Assembly: GCA_964463145.1 (NCBI GenBank)
Contig: CAYXBG010000006.1
Span: forward strand, 1-39,758
DNA from: CAYXBG01 sp964463145
GTDB lineage: Bacteria > Acidobacteriota > UBA6911 > RPQK01 > CBDAPI01
Reading direction: 5' to 3'
Length of the DNA stretch: 39,758 nucleotides
Positions 17,194 through 24,904 of the stretch are shown here, one piece after another. The position numbers and the translations under genes are program-made. Within the stretch, counting starts at the first letter, position 1; each line of letters starts with the position of its first letter. The notes beneath the pieces were generated by a model. That model was not told where the DNA came from. It ran no database searches and was given only the letters and a program-made list of their open reading frames with translations.

Positions 17194-18759
17194 TTAGAGT
17201 TTGTAGAGAGATCTATATTTTGTTGATAAGTATTCCAAGAATTGATTTGCTTGAAGAGTTTCACCTGTGACTTTCTTGACTAGTTCCGTAGCTGAATAAA
17301 TTTTCCCCCAACGGTGGATGTTGCTTTGAAGCCATTCTCTCAAAGGATCCAGAGATCCAGTAGCTATATTGTTTTCTAGATCAGGTATCTCTTGTTTCGC
17401 TCTATCGTAAAACTGTGTTGCGTAAATTGTCCCGAGAAGGTACGTAGGGAAATATCCGAAAAGACCGCTTGACCAGTGCACGTCTTGTAAAACTCCTTCT
17501 GCAGCGTTTGTAGGTTGCACTCCGAGATACTTCCCCATCTGTTCGGACCAGTAATTTTCGAGATCTTTGACCTTGAGTTCCTCAGAGAGCAGAGCGCGCT
17601 CAATTTCAAATCTCAAAATCACATGAAGACCGTAACTAATCTCGTCTGCATCGACACGTATTAGACTCGCCTCGACTTTATTGATACATAGTAAAAACTG
17701 ATCGAGGGGAACGGAATCCAACTGACCTGGGAAGGTCTTTTTTAATTTGGGGTACCAGAACTCCCAGAAACCAGCGCTTCGAGCAACCATGTTTTCCCAT
17801 AGACGGGATTGAGATTCATGGATACCTAGGGAGACGCTCTCGTTCCCAGGTAGGCCATATCTTTTAGGGTTGAGGCCTTGTTCATACAATGCGTGACCGC
17901 ATTCGTGAACTATGCCGAAAAAAGCAACCGAAAAATCAGCCTCATCATAACGAGTTGTTATCCGGACGTCACGTGGTGATAAGCCAGTACAGAAGGGATG
18001 GGGAGATACATCGAGGCGTCCTGCCTTCCAGTCAAACCCCATGGCGGTCAGAACTTTTTTGCCGAATTTGGATTGGCTTTCTAGGGGGTAGTTCCCCCTG
18101 ATATTGAAGTCGGCTGTGGAAAGGGGGGATTCTCGTATTTCATGCAGTAAGCTTGTCAGCTTGGGACGGATCGTGCTGAATAGTGAGGAAAGTGTAGATT
18201 CTTGCATTCCCGGTTCATATTCATCTAGCAGGGAATCGTATGGGGTAACACCTAGGCTCAAGCACCGGGCTTCCTGGATCTTCAGGTTAATGATTTTTTC
18301 AAGCCACGGAGCAAAATCTGTGAAGCTCGATTTTTTTCTAGCGTCCACCCAAGCAGAGTAGGCTAGGCTGGATGTTGATGCTAACTGGCGGACCAGTTGG
18401 CCTGGTACCTTGATTGCTTTAAGATGCTGGCGTTTTGCCTCCCGAATATCCGCCTTAGCCTCAGGGGTAGTCATCTGTTCCGAGGCGGCCTCAATGAGAT
18501 CTCCGAAAGCAGGGTCTACTAGCAGCTTATGTCGTAATTCAGCCAGAGTAGAGATTTGCCTAGCTCGAAATGGAGCTCCCTTCTCAGGCATTAGAGTTTC
18601 TTGGTCCCATGTCAAGGTAGCTGCGCTTCCTGTTAGATCGGCAATTTGGCGAGTTCTTTCTTGGAATTGTTCGACAATTGAAAGGTTTTTTTTCACGGTT
18701 GTCTCTGTTTCTAAGCTAGTTACTGCGGGTGCCTGCCAAATGGGGACAGTATAATGCAT
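17194..18759 (-). CDS. Carboxypeptidase Taq family (M32) metallopeptidase
   Basis: Zinc carboxypeptidase removing C-terminal residues, broad in specificity and probably cytoplasmic. It has 521 residues against about 500 for the family. The zinc motif HECGH is at 285-289, and the third ligand is expected in GIHESQSRLWEN (about 312-323). The family signature DVRITTR precedes it (264-270), and the N-terminal TWDQETLMP is conserved. The start at 18759 has AAGGAG only one base away. A GTG about 21 codons in is an alternative that would fit the family length better. It is the first gene of the M32-namZ-TPR block. Confidence 0.93.
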   Translation of the reverse strand: MHYTVPIWQAPAVTSLETETTVKKNLSIVEQFQERTRQIADLTGSAATLTWDQETLMPEKGAPFRARQISTLAELRHKLLVDPAFGDLIEAASEQMTTPEAKADIREAKRQHLKAIKVPGQLVRQLASTSSLAYSAWVDARKKSSFTDFAPWLEKIINLKIQEARCLSLGVTPYDSLLDEYEPGMQESTLSSLFSTIRPKLTSLLHEIRESPLSTADFNIRGNYPLESQSKFGKKVLTAMGFDWKAGRLDVSPHPFCTGLSPRDVRITTRYDEADFSVAFFGIVHECGHALYEQGLNPKRYGLPGNESVSLGIHESQSRLWENMVARSAGFWEFWYPKLKKTFPGQLDSVPLDQFLLCINKVEASLIRVDADEISYGLHVILRFEIERALLSEELKVKDLENYWSEQMGKYLGVQPTNAAEGVLQDVHWSSGLFGYFPTYLLGTIYATQFYDRAKQEIPDLENNIATGSLDPLREWLQSNIHRWGKIYSATELVKKVTGETLQANQFLEYLSTKYRSLYKL

Positions 18760-18873
18760 TCTCCTTGGGTGATGGGCTGTCTTTGGGGGACTAATAATTA
18801 TATGTTGCAGTGAATATCCTATCAGTTGGTCGAAAAAGAGGATTTAGTACTAGGCTTGGAAGGAGCAGGCTTT

Positions 18874-18903
18874 TTGACACTGGCCTAAGCGAATCGGTAT
18901 AAT
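18874..18903 (+). promoter_or_regulatory. Consensus sigma70 promoter of the rplU operon
   Basis: TTGACA (18874-18879) and TATAAT (18898-18903) are both perfect, separated by 18 bases. Predicted start of transcription is near 18910, giving a leader of about 60 bases before the L21 start codon. This is the best promoter match noticed in the window. Confidence 0.9.
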
Positions 18904-18919
18904 TTCTTTCTCTTAAGAT

Positions 18920-18941
18920 GCCGGCTCATTCTTCTGCTGGC
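18920..18941 (+). promoter_or_regulatory. Leader hairpin upstream of rplU
   Basis: GCCGGC (18920-18925) can pair with GCTGGC (18936-18941; one G-U) around a pyrimidine-rich 10-base loop. It lies between the promoter and the Shine-Dalgarno sequence. Some bacteria have autoregulatory r-protein leaders before L21; whether this belongs to such a class is not shown. Confidence 0.4.
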
Positions 18942-18959
18942 ACACGCCATCTTTAATTG

Positions 18960-18969
18960 GAGGAAGGAA
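18960..18969 (+). promoter_or_regulatory. Shine-Dalgarno that sets the rplU start at GTG 18972
   Basis: GGAGGAAGGA lies directly before GTG 18972. The open frame extends to TTG 18957, but that codon runs into the Shine-Dalgarno sequence, so it cannot sensibly be the start. L21 homologues begin at the residue encoded by this GTG (M/V-YAVIQTGGKQ). Confidence 0.85.
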
Positions 18970-18971
18970 CA

Positions 18972-19598
18972 GTGTACGCGGTCATTCAAACTGGTGGTAA
19001 GCAGTACCGGGTTAGTCCCGGTGAGCTGATCAAGATCGAAAAAATGTCCGGTGTAATAGGCGACGAAGTACGCTTTGAAACAGTTCTTTTTGTCGGGGAA
19101 AATGAGAGTTCTGTTACCGACCCAATCTCGGAAGGTGTTACCGTTCGAGGGACCATCGTCGATCAGAATCGTAGCGATAAGATAGTGGTCTTCAAATTCA
19201 AGCGGCGCAAGATGTATCGCCGGAAATCGGGTCATCGCCAAGAAATGACCGCTGTTCGAATTGAAGAAATAATATCGGCTAAAAGTGGTTCCGAAAGTAA
19301 AGCACAATCTCCCCAAAGGGCGGTAGACTCCAAAGAGTCCAAGCCCGCTGTCGCGAAGAAACAAACTAAACCTAAGAAACAGAGTGCTAGCACTAAGCAG
19401 AAAAGTAAGAAGGCTAAAACACCCGTTTCAAAAAGCAAGAAAAAGGTGTCGAGTAAACCTGCTGCAAGTAAGACCCCTAAGAGTAAAGCCAGTACCAGCC
19501 AAGCCAAGGGAGCTAAGGCCAGCAAGAGTGCTCCTCCTTCTAAGAAAAAAACTGCAAAAAAAGTGGCTTCTAAGGAATCGGCCCAGGATAAGGAGTAA
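18972..19598 (+). CDS. rplU: Ribosomal protein L21 with a long lysine-rich C-terminal tail
   Basis: Large-subunit protein that binds 23S rRNA. Residues 1-104 form a complete L21: YAVIQTGGKQYRV at the start and FKRRKMYRRKSGHRQ near 75-90, the RNA-binding end. A normal L21 stops around residue 103. Here the frame continues for about 104 more residues (19284-19595), made almost only of Lys, Ser, Ala, Pro and Thr, about 30% Lys, resembling a histone H1 or AlgP-type tail. The tail is in frame without a stop and is followed after three bases by rpmA, so it is not an artefact of a missed gene. It is expected to be disordered and to bind nucleic acid. First gene of the operon. Confidence 0.95.
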   Translation: MYAVIQTGGKQYRVSPGELIKIEKMSGVIGDEVRFETVLFVGENESSVTDPISEGVTVRGTIVDQNRSDKIVVFKFKRRKMYRRKSGHRQEMTAVRIEEIISAKSGSESKAQSPQRAVDSKESKPAVAKKQTKPKKQSASTKQKSKKAKTPVSKSKKKVSSKPAASKTPKSKASTSQAKGAKASKSAPPSKKKTAKKVASKESAQDKE

Positions 19599-19601
19599 GT
19601 C

Positions 19602-19856
19602 ATGGCCCACAAAAAGGGACAAGGCAGTGTTAGGAATGGACGAGACAGCAGAGCGAAGCGGCTTGGAGTGAAACGCTTCGACGGTCAGATAGTGTCAGCT
19701 GGTTCTATTCTAGTGAGGCAACGTGGGACCCCACTTAAACCCGGTAACAATGTTGGGAGGGGTAAGGATGACACTCTTTTTGCTACTGTTTCTGGAACTG
19801 TCAAATTTCAGAACAGGGGTCACAAGGGAAAGTTTGTTCACGTACTGCCTGCATAA
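19602..19856 (+). CDS. rpmA: Ribosomal protein L27
   Basis: Large-subunit protein whose N-terminal tail reaches the peptidyl-transferase centre. It has 84 residues, normal length. MAHKKGQGSVRNGRDS at the N terminus and RQRGTPLKPGNNVGRGKDDTLF in the middle are family hallmarks (quoted as two neighbouring parts of one block). The protein begins directly with MAHKK, without the cleaved N-terminal extension that Firmicutes L27 carries, which argues against a Firmicutes host. AGGAG lies about six bases before the ATG at 19602, inside the end of rplU. Confidence 0.98.
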   Translation: MAHKKGQGSVRNGRDSRAKRLGVKRFDGQIVSAGSILVRQRGTPLKPGNNVGRGKDDTLFATVSGTVKFQNRGHKGKFVHVLPA

Positions 19857-19905
19857 GTGTTATCACAACACCAACTCTTAAAGTATCTGATTGGCAATCC
19901 GGCCG

Positions 19906-20907
19906 ATGTTTGTCGACTACACTCGAATTGAAGTAAGCGCCGGTGACGGCGGCAGTGGAGCGGTCACTTTCCGCCGGGAGAAGTACGTACCTAAAGGTGG
20001 TCCAAGCGGCGGTAACGGTGGCGATGGTGGAAGTGTCCTTGTTTTAGCGAGTGCCCATCTGAGCTCTCTCCTTCCTTTTCGCTATAAACACCGTTTTTAC
20101 GCACAAAGAGGTGCCCACGGGGCTAGTCAGAATAGGACTGGTAAGCGGGGAGATGATCTAGTCCTAGAAGTACCGGTAGGGACTCAGATCCGGAACTCTG
20201 AAACGGATGAGATAATCTTGGATATGCAACAACCGGGACAGACTGAGGTCTTGGCTAAAGGAGGTAAAGGGGGGCGTGGTAATTTGGCCTTTGTTTCTCC
20301 CACTAACCAGACTCCTGAACAATCCCAAGAAGGGCTTCCAGGACAGCATTTTTTTGTTACTTTGGAACTCAAAGTACTGGCTGACGTAGGGTTGATAGGA
20401 TATCCAAATGCAGGCAAATCCACTCTTATCTCGGTGATTTCAGCTGCCAGACCTGAAATTGCCAACTACCCGTTTACTACTCTAGTCCCAAATTTAGGTG
20501 TGGCTGCCTACGGAGAGTACGGTAGTTTTGTGGTGGCCGATATCCCCGGCTTGATTGAGGGTGCACACCAGGGTAGTGGTCTTGGCGATCGATTTCTCCG
20601 TCATGTGGAAAGAAGCCGGGTTTTGGTTCATCTGGTCGATGTCAGTGCCTTCGGACCCGAGAACCCTTCCCTAGCCGTCGATACTATTCAGCGGGAGCTG
20701 CGTTTGTACAAAAAAGAATTGTCGAGCAAGCCTCAGATACTCGTAGCATCAAAGATGGATATCGTCGAGGAAGAAAAAGTGAAAGTATTAAAAGAAAAGG
20801 CGGAATCCCAAGGCATGGAGTTCCTAACGATTTCTGCAGTTCAACAGTCAGGGATCAAGGAGCTCAAGGATTGCCTAGCTGGGATACTCGAGATAGGTAG
20901 CGTATGA
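19906..20907 (+). CDS. obg: GTPase Obg (CgtA)
   Basis: Ribosome-associated GTPase acting in 50S assembly. It has 333 residues from ATG 19906. The Gly-rich Obg fold occupies about 1-155 (AGDGGSGAVTFRREK), followed by the G domain: G1 GYPNAGKST, G3 DIPGLIEGA, G4 ASKMD. In G4 the usual Asn of NKxD is Ser, a modest oddity. There is no C-terminal OCT domain. The open frame reaches TTG 19891, but Obg proteins start MxFVD, so the ATG giving MFVDYTR is preferred. Neither start has a strong Shine-Dalgarno sequence. The stop overlaps the nadD start (ATGA). Confidence 0.96.
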   Translation: MFVDYTRIEVSAGDGGSGAVTFRREKYVPKGGPSGGNGGDGGSVLVLASAHLSSLLPFRYKHRFYAQRGAHGASQNRTGKRGDDLVLEVPVGTQIRNSETDEIILDMQQPGQTEVLAKGGKGGRGNLAFVSPTNQTPEQSQEGLPGQHFFVTLELKVLADVGLIGYPNAGKSTLISVISAARPEIANYPFTTLVPNLGVAAYGEYGSFVVADIPGLIEGAHQGSGLGDRFLRHVERSRVLVHLVDVSAFGPENPSLAVDTIQRELRLYKKELSSKPQILVASKMDIVEEEKVKVLKEKAESQGMEFLTISAVQQSGIKELKDCLAGILEIGSV

Positions 20908-21545
20908 GGATAGGAATACTGGGGGGGACATTTGATCCGATCCACCAAGGTCACGTTGCTATTGCTAAGAAGGCCTTAGAGGTGATGCGACTTGACCGAA
21001 TTGAGTTAATGGTTGCGAATATTCCTCCCCACAAAAAGGAAGAATGTGTGGCGAGTCCATTCCATAGATTTGCAATGGCTGCACTTGAAGCAAGACAGCA
21101 CAATGATTTGTACGTTTCCGAGTTAGAACTAAGACGCGATCCTCCATCGTATACTGTAGATACTTTACAGGCGCTGGTTGCCAATGCGGAAGATAGTGAA
21201 TTCTGTTTTATTGCCGGAGTGGATTCCATGCATGAAATTCACACATGGAAGGACTATGCTAGACTGATTTCGGACTACTGCTTCGTTTTTGTGGAACGGA
21301 CTGGTTTCAACCTAGAGCTCGATTTGACGGGAGTTCCTGAAATTTTAAGACAGAGACTCACTTTCGCGAGTGGAGATCAGCAACACGAGATCTGTCCAGG
21401 GTGTTCTTTTGTCATCGAATCTAGTCACGCTATTATCAGTTCGACACAAGTTCGGAAAGCTATAGATGAGGACTATCCTTTACCTTTGACCTCAGTTTCA
21501 CGAGAAGTCCAACAATACATAAGAAAGTATCGGCTTTATGAGTGA
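20904..21545 (+). CDS. nadD: Nicotinate-nucleotide adenylyltransferase
   Basis: Adenylates nicotinate mononucleotide in NAD synthesis. It has 213 residues. The nucleotidyltransferase motif GGTFDPIHQGH is at 7-17, and the second ATP-binding motif appears as ISSTQVRKAI near the C terminus; PPSYTVDTL and the nearby FIAGVDSM are family-specific. The ATG overlaps the obg stop by four bases and its own stop overlaps rsfS by eight, so translation along obg-nadD-rsfS is coupled. Confidence 0.96.
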   Translation: MRIGILGGTFDPIHQGHVAIAKKALEVMRLDRIELMVANIPPHKKEECVASPFHRFAMAALEARQHNDLYVSELELRRDPPSYTVDTLQALVANAEDSEFCFIAGVDSMHEIHTWKDYARLISDYCFVFVERTGFNLELDLTGVPEILRQRLTFASGDQQHEICPGCSFVIESSHAIISSTQVRKAIDEDYPLPLTSVSREVQQYIRKYRLYE

Positions 21546-21897
21546 TATAAAGCTCGTCCTTGCCAGTGTCTGCAAAGCCATTGAGGAAAAGAAGGGCGAG
21601 GATATGATTGTTCTAGATATCCGCCAGGTTTCGTCTTTAGCCGACTTTTTTGTTCTCTGTCACGGCAGTAACCCCAAGCAGGTAAAGGCTATCAGTGAGT
21701 CTATTAGAGATGTACTGGTTCGGGAATTTCAAATAAGGCCCGCTCATGTGGAGGGGGCGGCGAATGCAGAGTGGATCCTACTTGATTTCCTGGATTTCGT
21801 CGTCCACATTTTTGAAGAACCTGTGCGCAAGTTTTACAACTTAGAAAAGCTTTGGGGGGATGCAGTAGAGGTGGAGCATGGGGTTCTCACGGCCTGA
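21538..21897 (+). CDS. rsfS: Ribosomal silencing factor RsfS
   Basis: Binds L14 on the large subunit and blocks subunit joining in starvation. It has 119 residues, normal length. Recognisable blocks are DMIVLDIRQVSSLADFFVL, then AHVEGAANAEWILLDFLD, then VVHIF and FYNLEKLWGDA. The start lies inside the end of nadD (8-base overlap). The next gene in this conserved cluster, rlmH, is 87 bases further on. Confidence 0.96.
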   Translation: MSDIKLVLASVCKAIEEKKGEDMIVLDIRQVSSLADFFVLCHGSNPKQVKAISESIRDVLVREFQIRPAHVEGAANAEWILLDFLDFVVHIFEEPVRKFYNLEKLWGDAVEVEHGVLTA

Positions 21898-21984
21898 GTA
21901 GTAAGCTGAATTTTTCTAAGGAAACCCCTTAATGTTTTCTGGCTTGTCTCACGGGTCGAGGGAAGCCATGTTAAGGCCCTTGCA

Positions 21985-22455
21985 ATGGTACTAGAATTTG
22001 TTTGGATCGGATCCACAAGAAATGCTCAGTGGAGAGCTCTGGAGCGTAATTATCTGCAACGTATAAATCGGTACTTGCCGACGTCTTTGGCGGCAGTAAG
22101 AGAATTGAAAAAGACAGACTCTCGCCAGATAGGCGCTCAACTTAAACGTGAGGCCGCCTCTCTAAATCGAAGATTCAAAAAAGAAGATTATGTGATATGT
22201 CTTGCTGGCCAGGGGAAACAGCTGTCGAGCACTGATTTTGCTAGGTTTTTGGATGAACTGCAGATTACGGGGAAACGTCGGGCCTGTTTTGTCGTTGGAG
22301 GACATCTAGGGTTATCACCTGAATTTCAGAAAAGAGCAGATTTCCGGCTTTCCTTAGGGAAAATGACTTACCCACACGAAATGGCACGTGTCGTACTTCT
22401 GGAACAAGTTTTCCGGGGTATCTGTTTGTGCAAAGGCATCCCCTATCATTACTAA
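21985..22455 (+). CDS. rlmH: 23S rRNA (pseudouridine1915-N3)-methyltransferase RlmH
   Basis: SPOUT-class enzyme methylating pseudouridine 1915 in helix 69 of 23S rRNA. It has 156 residues, normal length. The knot region shows VGGHLGLSPE and LSLGKMTYPHEMARVVLLEQ, followed by the terminal GIPYHY, where many homologues end in YHK or YHH. It ends the rplU-to-rlmH cluster. The ATG 21985 lacks a clear Shine-Dalgarno sequence, and the 87-base gap contains only weak hairpins (21917-21931 and 21940-21968). Confidence 0.96.
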   Translation: MVLEFVWIGSTRNAQWRALERNYLQRINRYLPTSLAAVRELKKTDSRQIGAQLKREAASLNRRFKKEDYVICLAGQGKQLSSTDFARFLDELQITGKRRACFVVGGHLGLSPEFQKRADFRLSLGKMTYPHEMARVVLLEQVFRGICLCKGIPYHY

Positions 22456-22550
22456 ATCAAAAGGTTTTTTAGCGCACAGTATCAAAATTGAAACCTGTAA
22501 AGCTGGTAAGGCCGTCTTCGCCGGGGAGGCCCTTATTGTCTGCGCAACGG

Positions 22551-23306
22551 TTACTCAATCTCAGAAGGCACGGTGAGTTCTACGTTGGGTAAAGAATAGG
22601 TGAGTTCAGGCAGCTGACCAGCGTGAAAGTCCCGTAGTGTGTTGTACAACTCGCTTGGGTCAATCTGATGATGTAGACATTGCCCTTTAACCGCATGGTA
22701 CAAAAGCCCCATGTAGGTCATGAAGGTCTGGGCAGAAACAGTTTCATCTAGTTGTACGAAGGGATACTTGAATTCGATGAAGTTTTCCGGGTCTCGGGCC
22801 ACAAAGTAGGTATCCAGGATTTCTTCAAAGCCGTTTGCATATTCCATTGCAGGAAGAGATGTTTTGTTATTAACCATGGGCTTGGCTCTGTTGAAAATAC
22901 CTAGGACTAAACTACGATTTTGGGCCCAGAATCTTTTGAAGGCGAGTCGTTCCGGTCTTCCCCAGATTTGCAATCCGACTGCAAAAAGGCAGCTTTCATT
23001 TGGCTGCAACATCAACTTTAGATGAATACCTGCGGCGTCAGATCCATCAACGTCAGGAGCTGGCCCCAAACGTTTTTCGAAATAATTGATGTCCGGTAGG
23101 AATTCCATCGTGACTTGGTCATCAACGATATAACGGAACCGATTGTGACTGTCGAAGTTGGAATCAAAGACTTCTGCGGGCTCAATAACTACCGTTTCGA
23201 ATAAATCCCATAAAATATCGTACAGTGCGTGTTCCGGAGTGTTAATCGCTGCTTCGAAGTCATCTTCGCTGGCATCCCGGAGCTGTTCGTAGTACTGGCG
23301 ATCCAT
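22551..23306 (-). CDS. Hypothetical protein, 251 aa
   Basis: I do not recognise the family. The protein is soluble, acidic and rich in aromatic residues, with no signal peptide, membrane segment or metal-binding cluster. Visible segments include EHALYDILWDLFE near 25-40, a short polar strand region around FRYIVDDQVTMEFLPD, and a C-terminal part with the HHQIDPSELYNTLRDFHAG block. It stands alone on the minus strand, convergent with rlmH (95 bases between stops) and divergent from the CNNM gene. The frame is long, uninterrupted and not overlapped by a better ORF, so it is real coding sequence. The start at 23306 has only a weak Shine-Dalgarno sequence. Confidence 0.75.
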   Translation of the reverse strand: MDRQYYEQLRDASEDDFEAAINTPEHALYDILWDLFETVVIEPAEVFDSNFDSHNRFRYIVDDQVTMEFLPDINYFEKRLGPAPDVDGSDAAGIHLKLMLQPNESCLFAVGLQIWGRPERLAFKRFWAQNRSLVLGIFNRAKPMVNNKTSLPAMEYANGFEEILDTYFVARDPENFIEFKYPFVQLDETVSAQTFMTYMGLLYHAVKGQCLHHQIDPSELYNTLRDFHAGQLPELTYSLPNVELTVPSEIE

Positions 23307-23435
23307 ATTCGTAGGGTCCTAATCTTCTAGCTCGGATTATTCTACACGTTGGCATCGGAAACATCAGACAAGACCTTACTGAGCCCTGACTTTATTGTGG
23401 GTAATCGCTTGAGATTCTGTCTATGAAAAGTCCCA

Positions 23436-23447
23436 ACAGAGCTCTGT
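23436..23447. repeat. Perfect 12-bp palindrome, copy 1
   Basis: ACAGAGCTCTGT is its own reverse complement. It shares ACnnAGCTnnGT with a second palindrome whose centre is 35 bases downstream. It lies upstream of the CNNM gene. Confidence 0.6.
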
Positions 23448-23470
23448 CTTATCTGGCCAGTGTACGGTTC

Positions 23471-23482
23471 ACTCAGCTGAGT
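23471..23482. repeat. Perfect 12-bp palindrome, copy 2
   Basis: ACTCAGCTGAGT is its own reverse complement, matching copy 1 at eight of twelve positions. It ends 16 bases before the preferred CNNM start codon at 23499. Operator function is inferred from pairing and position. Confidence 0.6.
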
Positions 23483-23498
23483 GTTGTATATTGCAGGT

Positions 23499-24815
23499 AT
23501 GGACATTTTGAACCAGTTTTTCTTCATTGGAGTTGCATTTTTTTTAGTCGCACTAAATGGATTTTTTGTCAACGCAGAATTTTCAATTGTCAAGGTTCGC
23601 GAAACCCGTCTTCAGGAACTGGTGCGGCGAGGGAACCGACGTGCAGAAACGGCTTCCCGTATTGTAGGCAATATGGATGAGTATCTTTCAGCCACACAGC
23701 TCGGGATAACTCTCTCCAGTCTTGGCCTGGGATGGGTTGGAGAGCCCGCATTTGCAGCCATCTTTGAGCCAGTTCTCTACCGATTTGGGTTGGATGCACA
23801 GCCCGCCCTTAGGCATACATTAGCGGCAGGCACGGCGTTCATTTTGATAACTATTTTACATATTGTGCTGGGTGAGCTCGCACCCAAGTCCTTAGCAATT
23901 CAAAAACCTGAACAGTCTGTTCTTCGGACAGGATCTTTGCTGGTGTGGTTCTATCGTTTGTCCTATCCGTTTAATTGGGTTCTTAACGGTGCTGCAAATC
24001 TGTTGCTCAGATCCGTAGGCATCAGATCTAATGAAGGAGCTGAACTAGGGCACTCCGAAGAAGAGTTACATATTCTGCTCTCGAAGTCGGGAGAGGGTGT
24101 TCTGGGTCGAGGGAAAAAACGCCTCCTCATGAAGGTCTTTTCGTTTGCTCAGCGCTCGGTACGCCAGGTCATGGTGCCTTCACTAGAAGTTCGTTATCTA
24201 GATGTTCAGAAGAGTGCAAACGAGAATCTCAATGTTGTTTTCAGCCAAAAACATACACGTTATCCCCTTTGTGATGGGGGGCTTGATCGTGTCCTTGGGC
24301 TCATCCACGTTAAGGATTTATTTTGGAACTACAGAGAATTAGGACCTGGTTTCCAATGGAATACTGTCAGGCGTCCGACTCTGTTTGTCCCTGAGAGCAA
24401 GAGAGTGGATGCCCTATTGGCTGAGTTCCAGAAAACCCGAGTGCACATGGCGGTAGTTGTCGATGAATTCGGGACAACTATGGGGATAGTGACTCTTGAG
24501 GATGTCCTGGAGGAGCTTGTTGGCGAGATACAGGATGAGTTTGATATGGAATCTCCACCCGTGATGGTTCGGTCTTCTGGAGTGGGTCGTCACCTCGTGA
24601 ACGGTCGAGCCTTAATTGAAGTCATCGAAGAGAAACTGGGCATCGAGCTGGAGGATGGAGAAAACGATACGATAGCCGGGCACGTTATGATGATTTTGGG
24701 CCGGACAGCACAGATTGGAGACGAATTAGTGATCGCCGAGAAGTATAACGTCAGGGTAGTTGGGATCAAGGGTCATCAGATTACAGATTTAATTTTTTCC
24801 GATGTGTCTGCGTAG
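23499..24815 (+). CDS. CNNM/CorC (HlyC) family membrane protein with CBS domains
   Basis: Membrane protein of the UPF0053 group, linked in several bacteria to Mg2+ or Co2+ export and Na+/Mg2+ exchange. It has 438 residues from ATG 23499. A DUF21 transmembrane domain (about 1-190) includes ALNGFFVNAEFSIVKVRETR and the family's LGELAPKSLAIQKP. A CBS pair follows (about 205-330), with VMVPSLEVRYLD and VVDEFGTTMGIVTLEDVLEE. A CorC_HlyC domain closes the protein (about 345-425). A GTG at 23481 would add six residues, but homologues start with a membrane helix close to the ATG. Two matched palindromes lie upstream. Confidence 0.92.
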   Translation: MDILNQFFFIGVAFFLVALNGFFVNAEFSIVKVRETRLQELVRRGNRRAETASRIVGNMDEYLSATQLGITLSSLGLGWVGEPAFAAIFEPVLYRFGLDAQPALRHTLAAGTAFILITILHIVLGELAPKSLAIQKPEQSVLRTGSLLVWFYRLSYPFNWVLNGAANLLLRSVGIRSNEGAELGHSEEELHILLSKSGEGVLGRGKKRLLMKVFSFAQRSVRQVMVPSLEVRYLDVQKSANENLNVVFSQKHTRYPLCDGGLDRVLGLIHVKDLFWNYRELGPGFQWNTVRRPTLFVPESKRVDALLAEFQKTRVHMAVVVDEFGTTMGIVTLEDVLEELVGEIQDEFDMESPPVMVRSSGVGRHLVNGRALIEVIEEKLGIELEDGENDTIAGHVMMILGRTAQIGDELVIAEKYNVRVVGIKGHQITDLIFSDVSA

Positions 24816-24904
24816 GAAGTACCTAAATCAAAATCGGACCGGTTTGAAAGGGATAGTTCAGCCAGATCAATAAGAGGATTTTGCGAAAAGTATAGGTTCT
24901 ATGA

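Noticed and set aside
21917..21968. Weak hairpins after rsfS (TAAGG/CCTTA followed by a short T-run, and TGGCTT/AAGCCA)
   Set aside because: Stems of 5-6 bp with poor U-tracts are not convincing terminators, and rlmH follows in the same conserved cluster.
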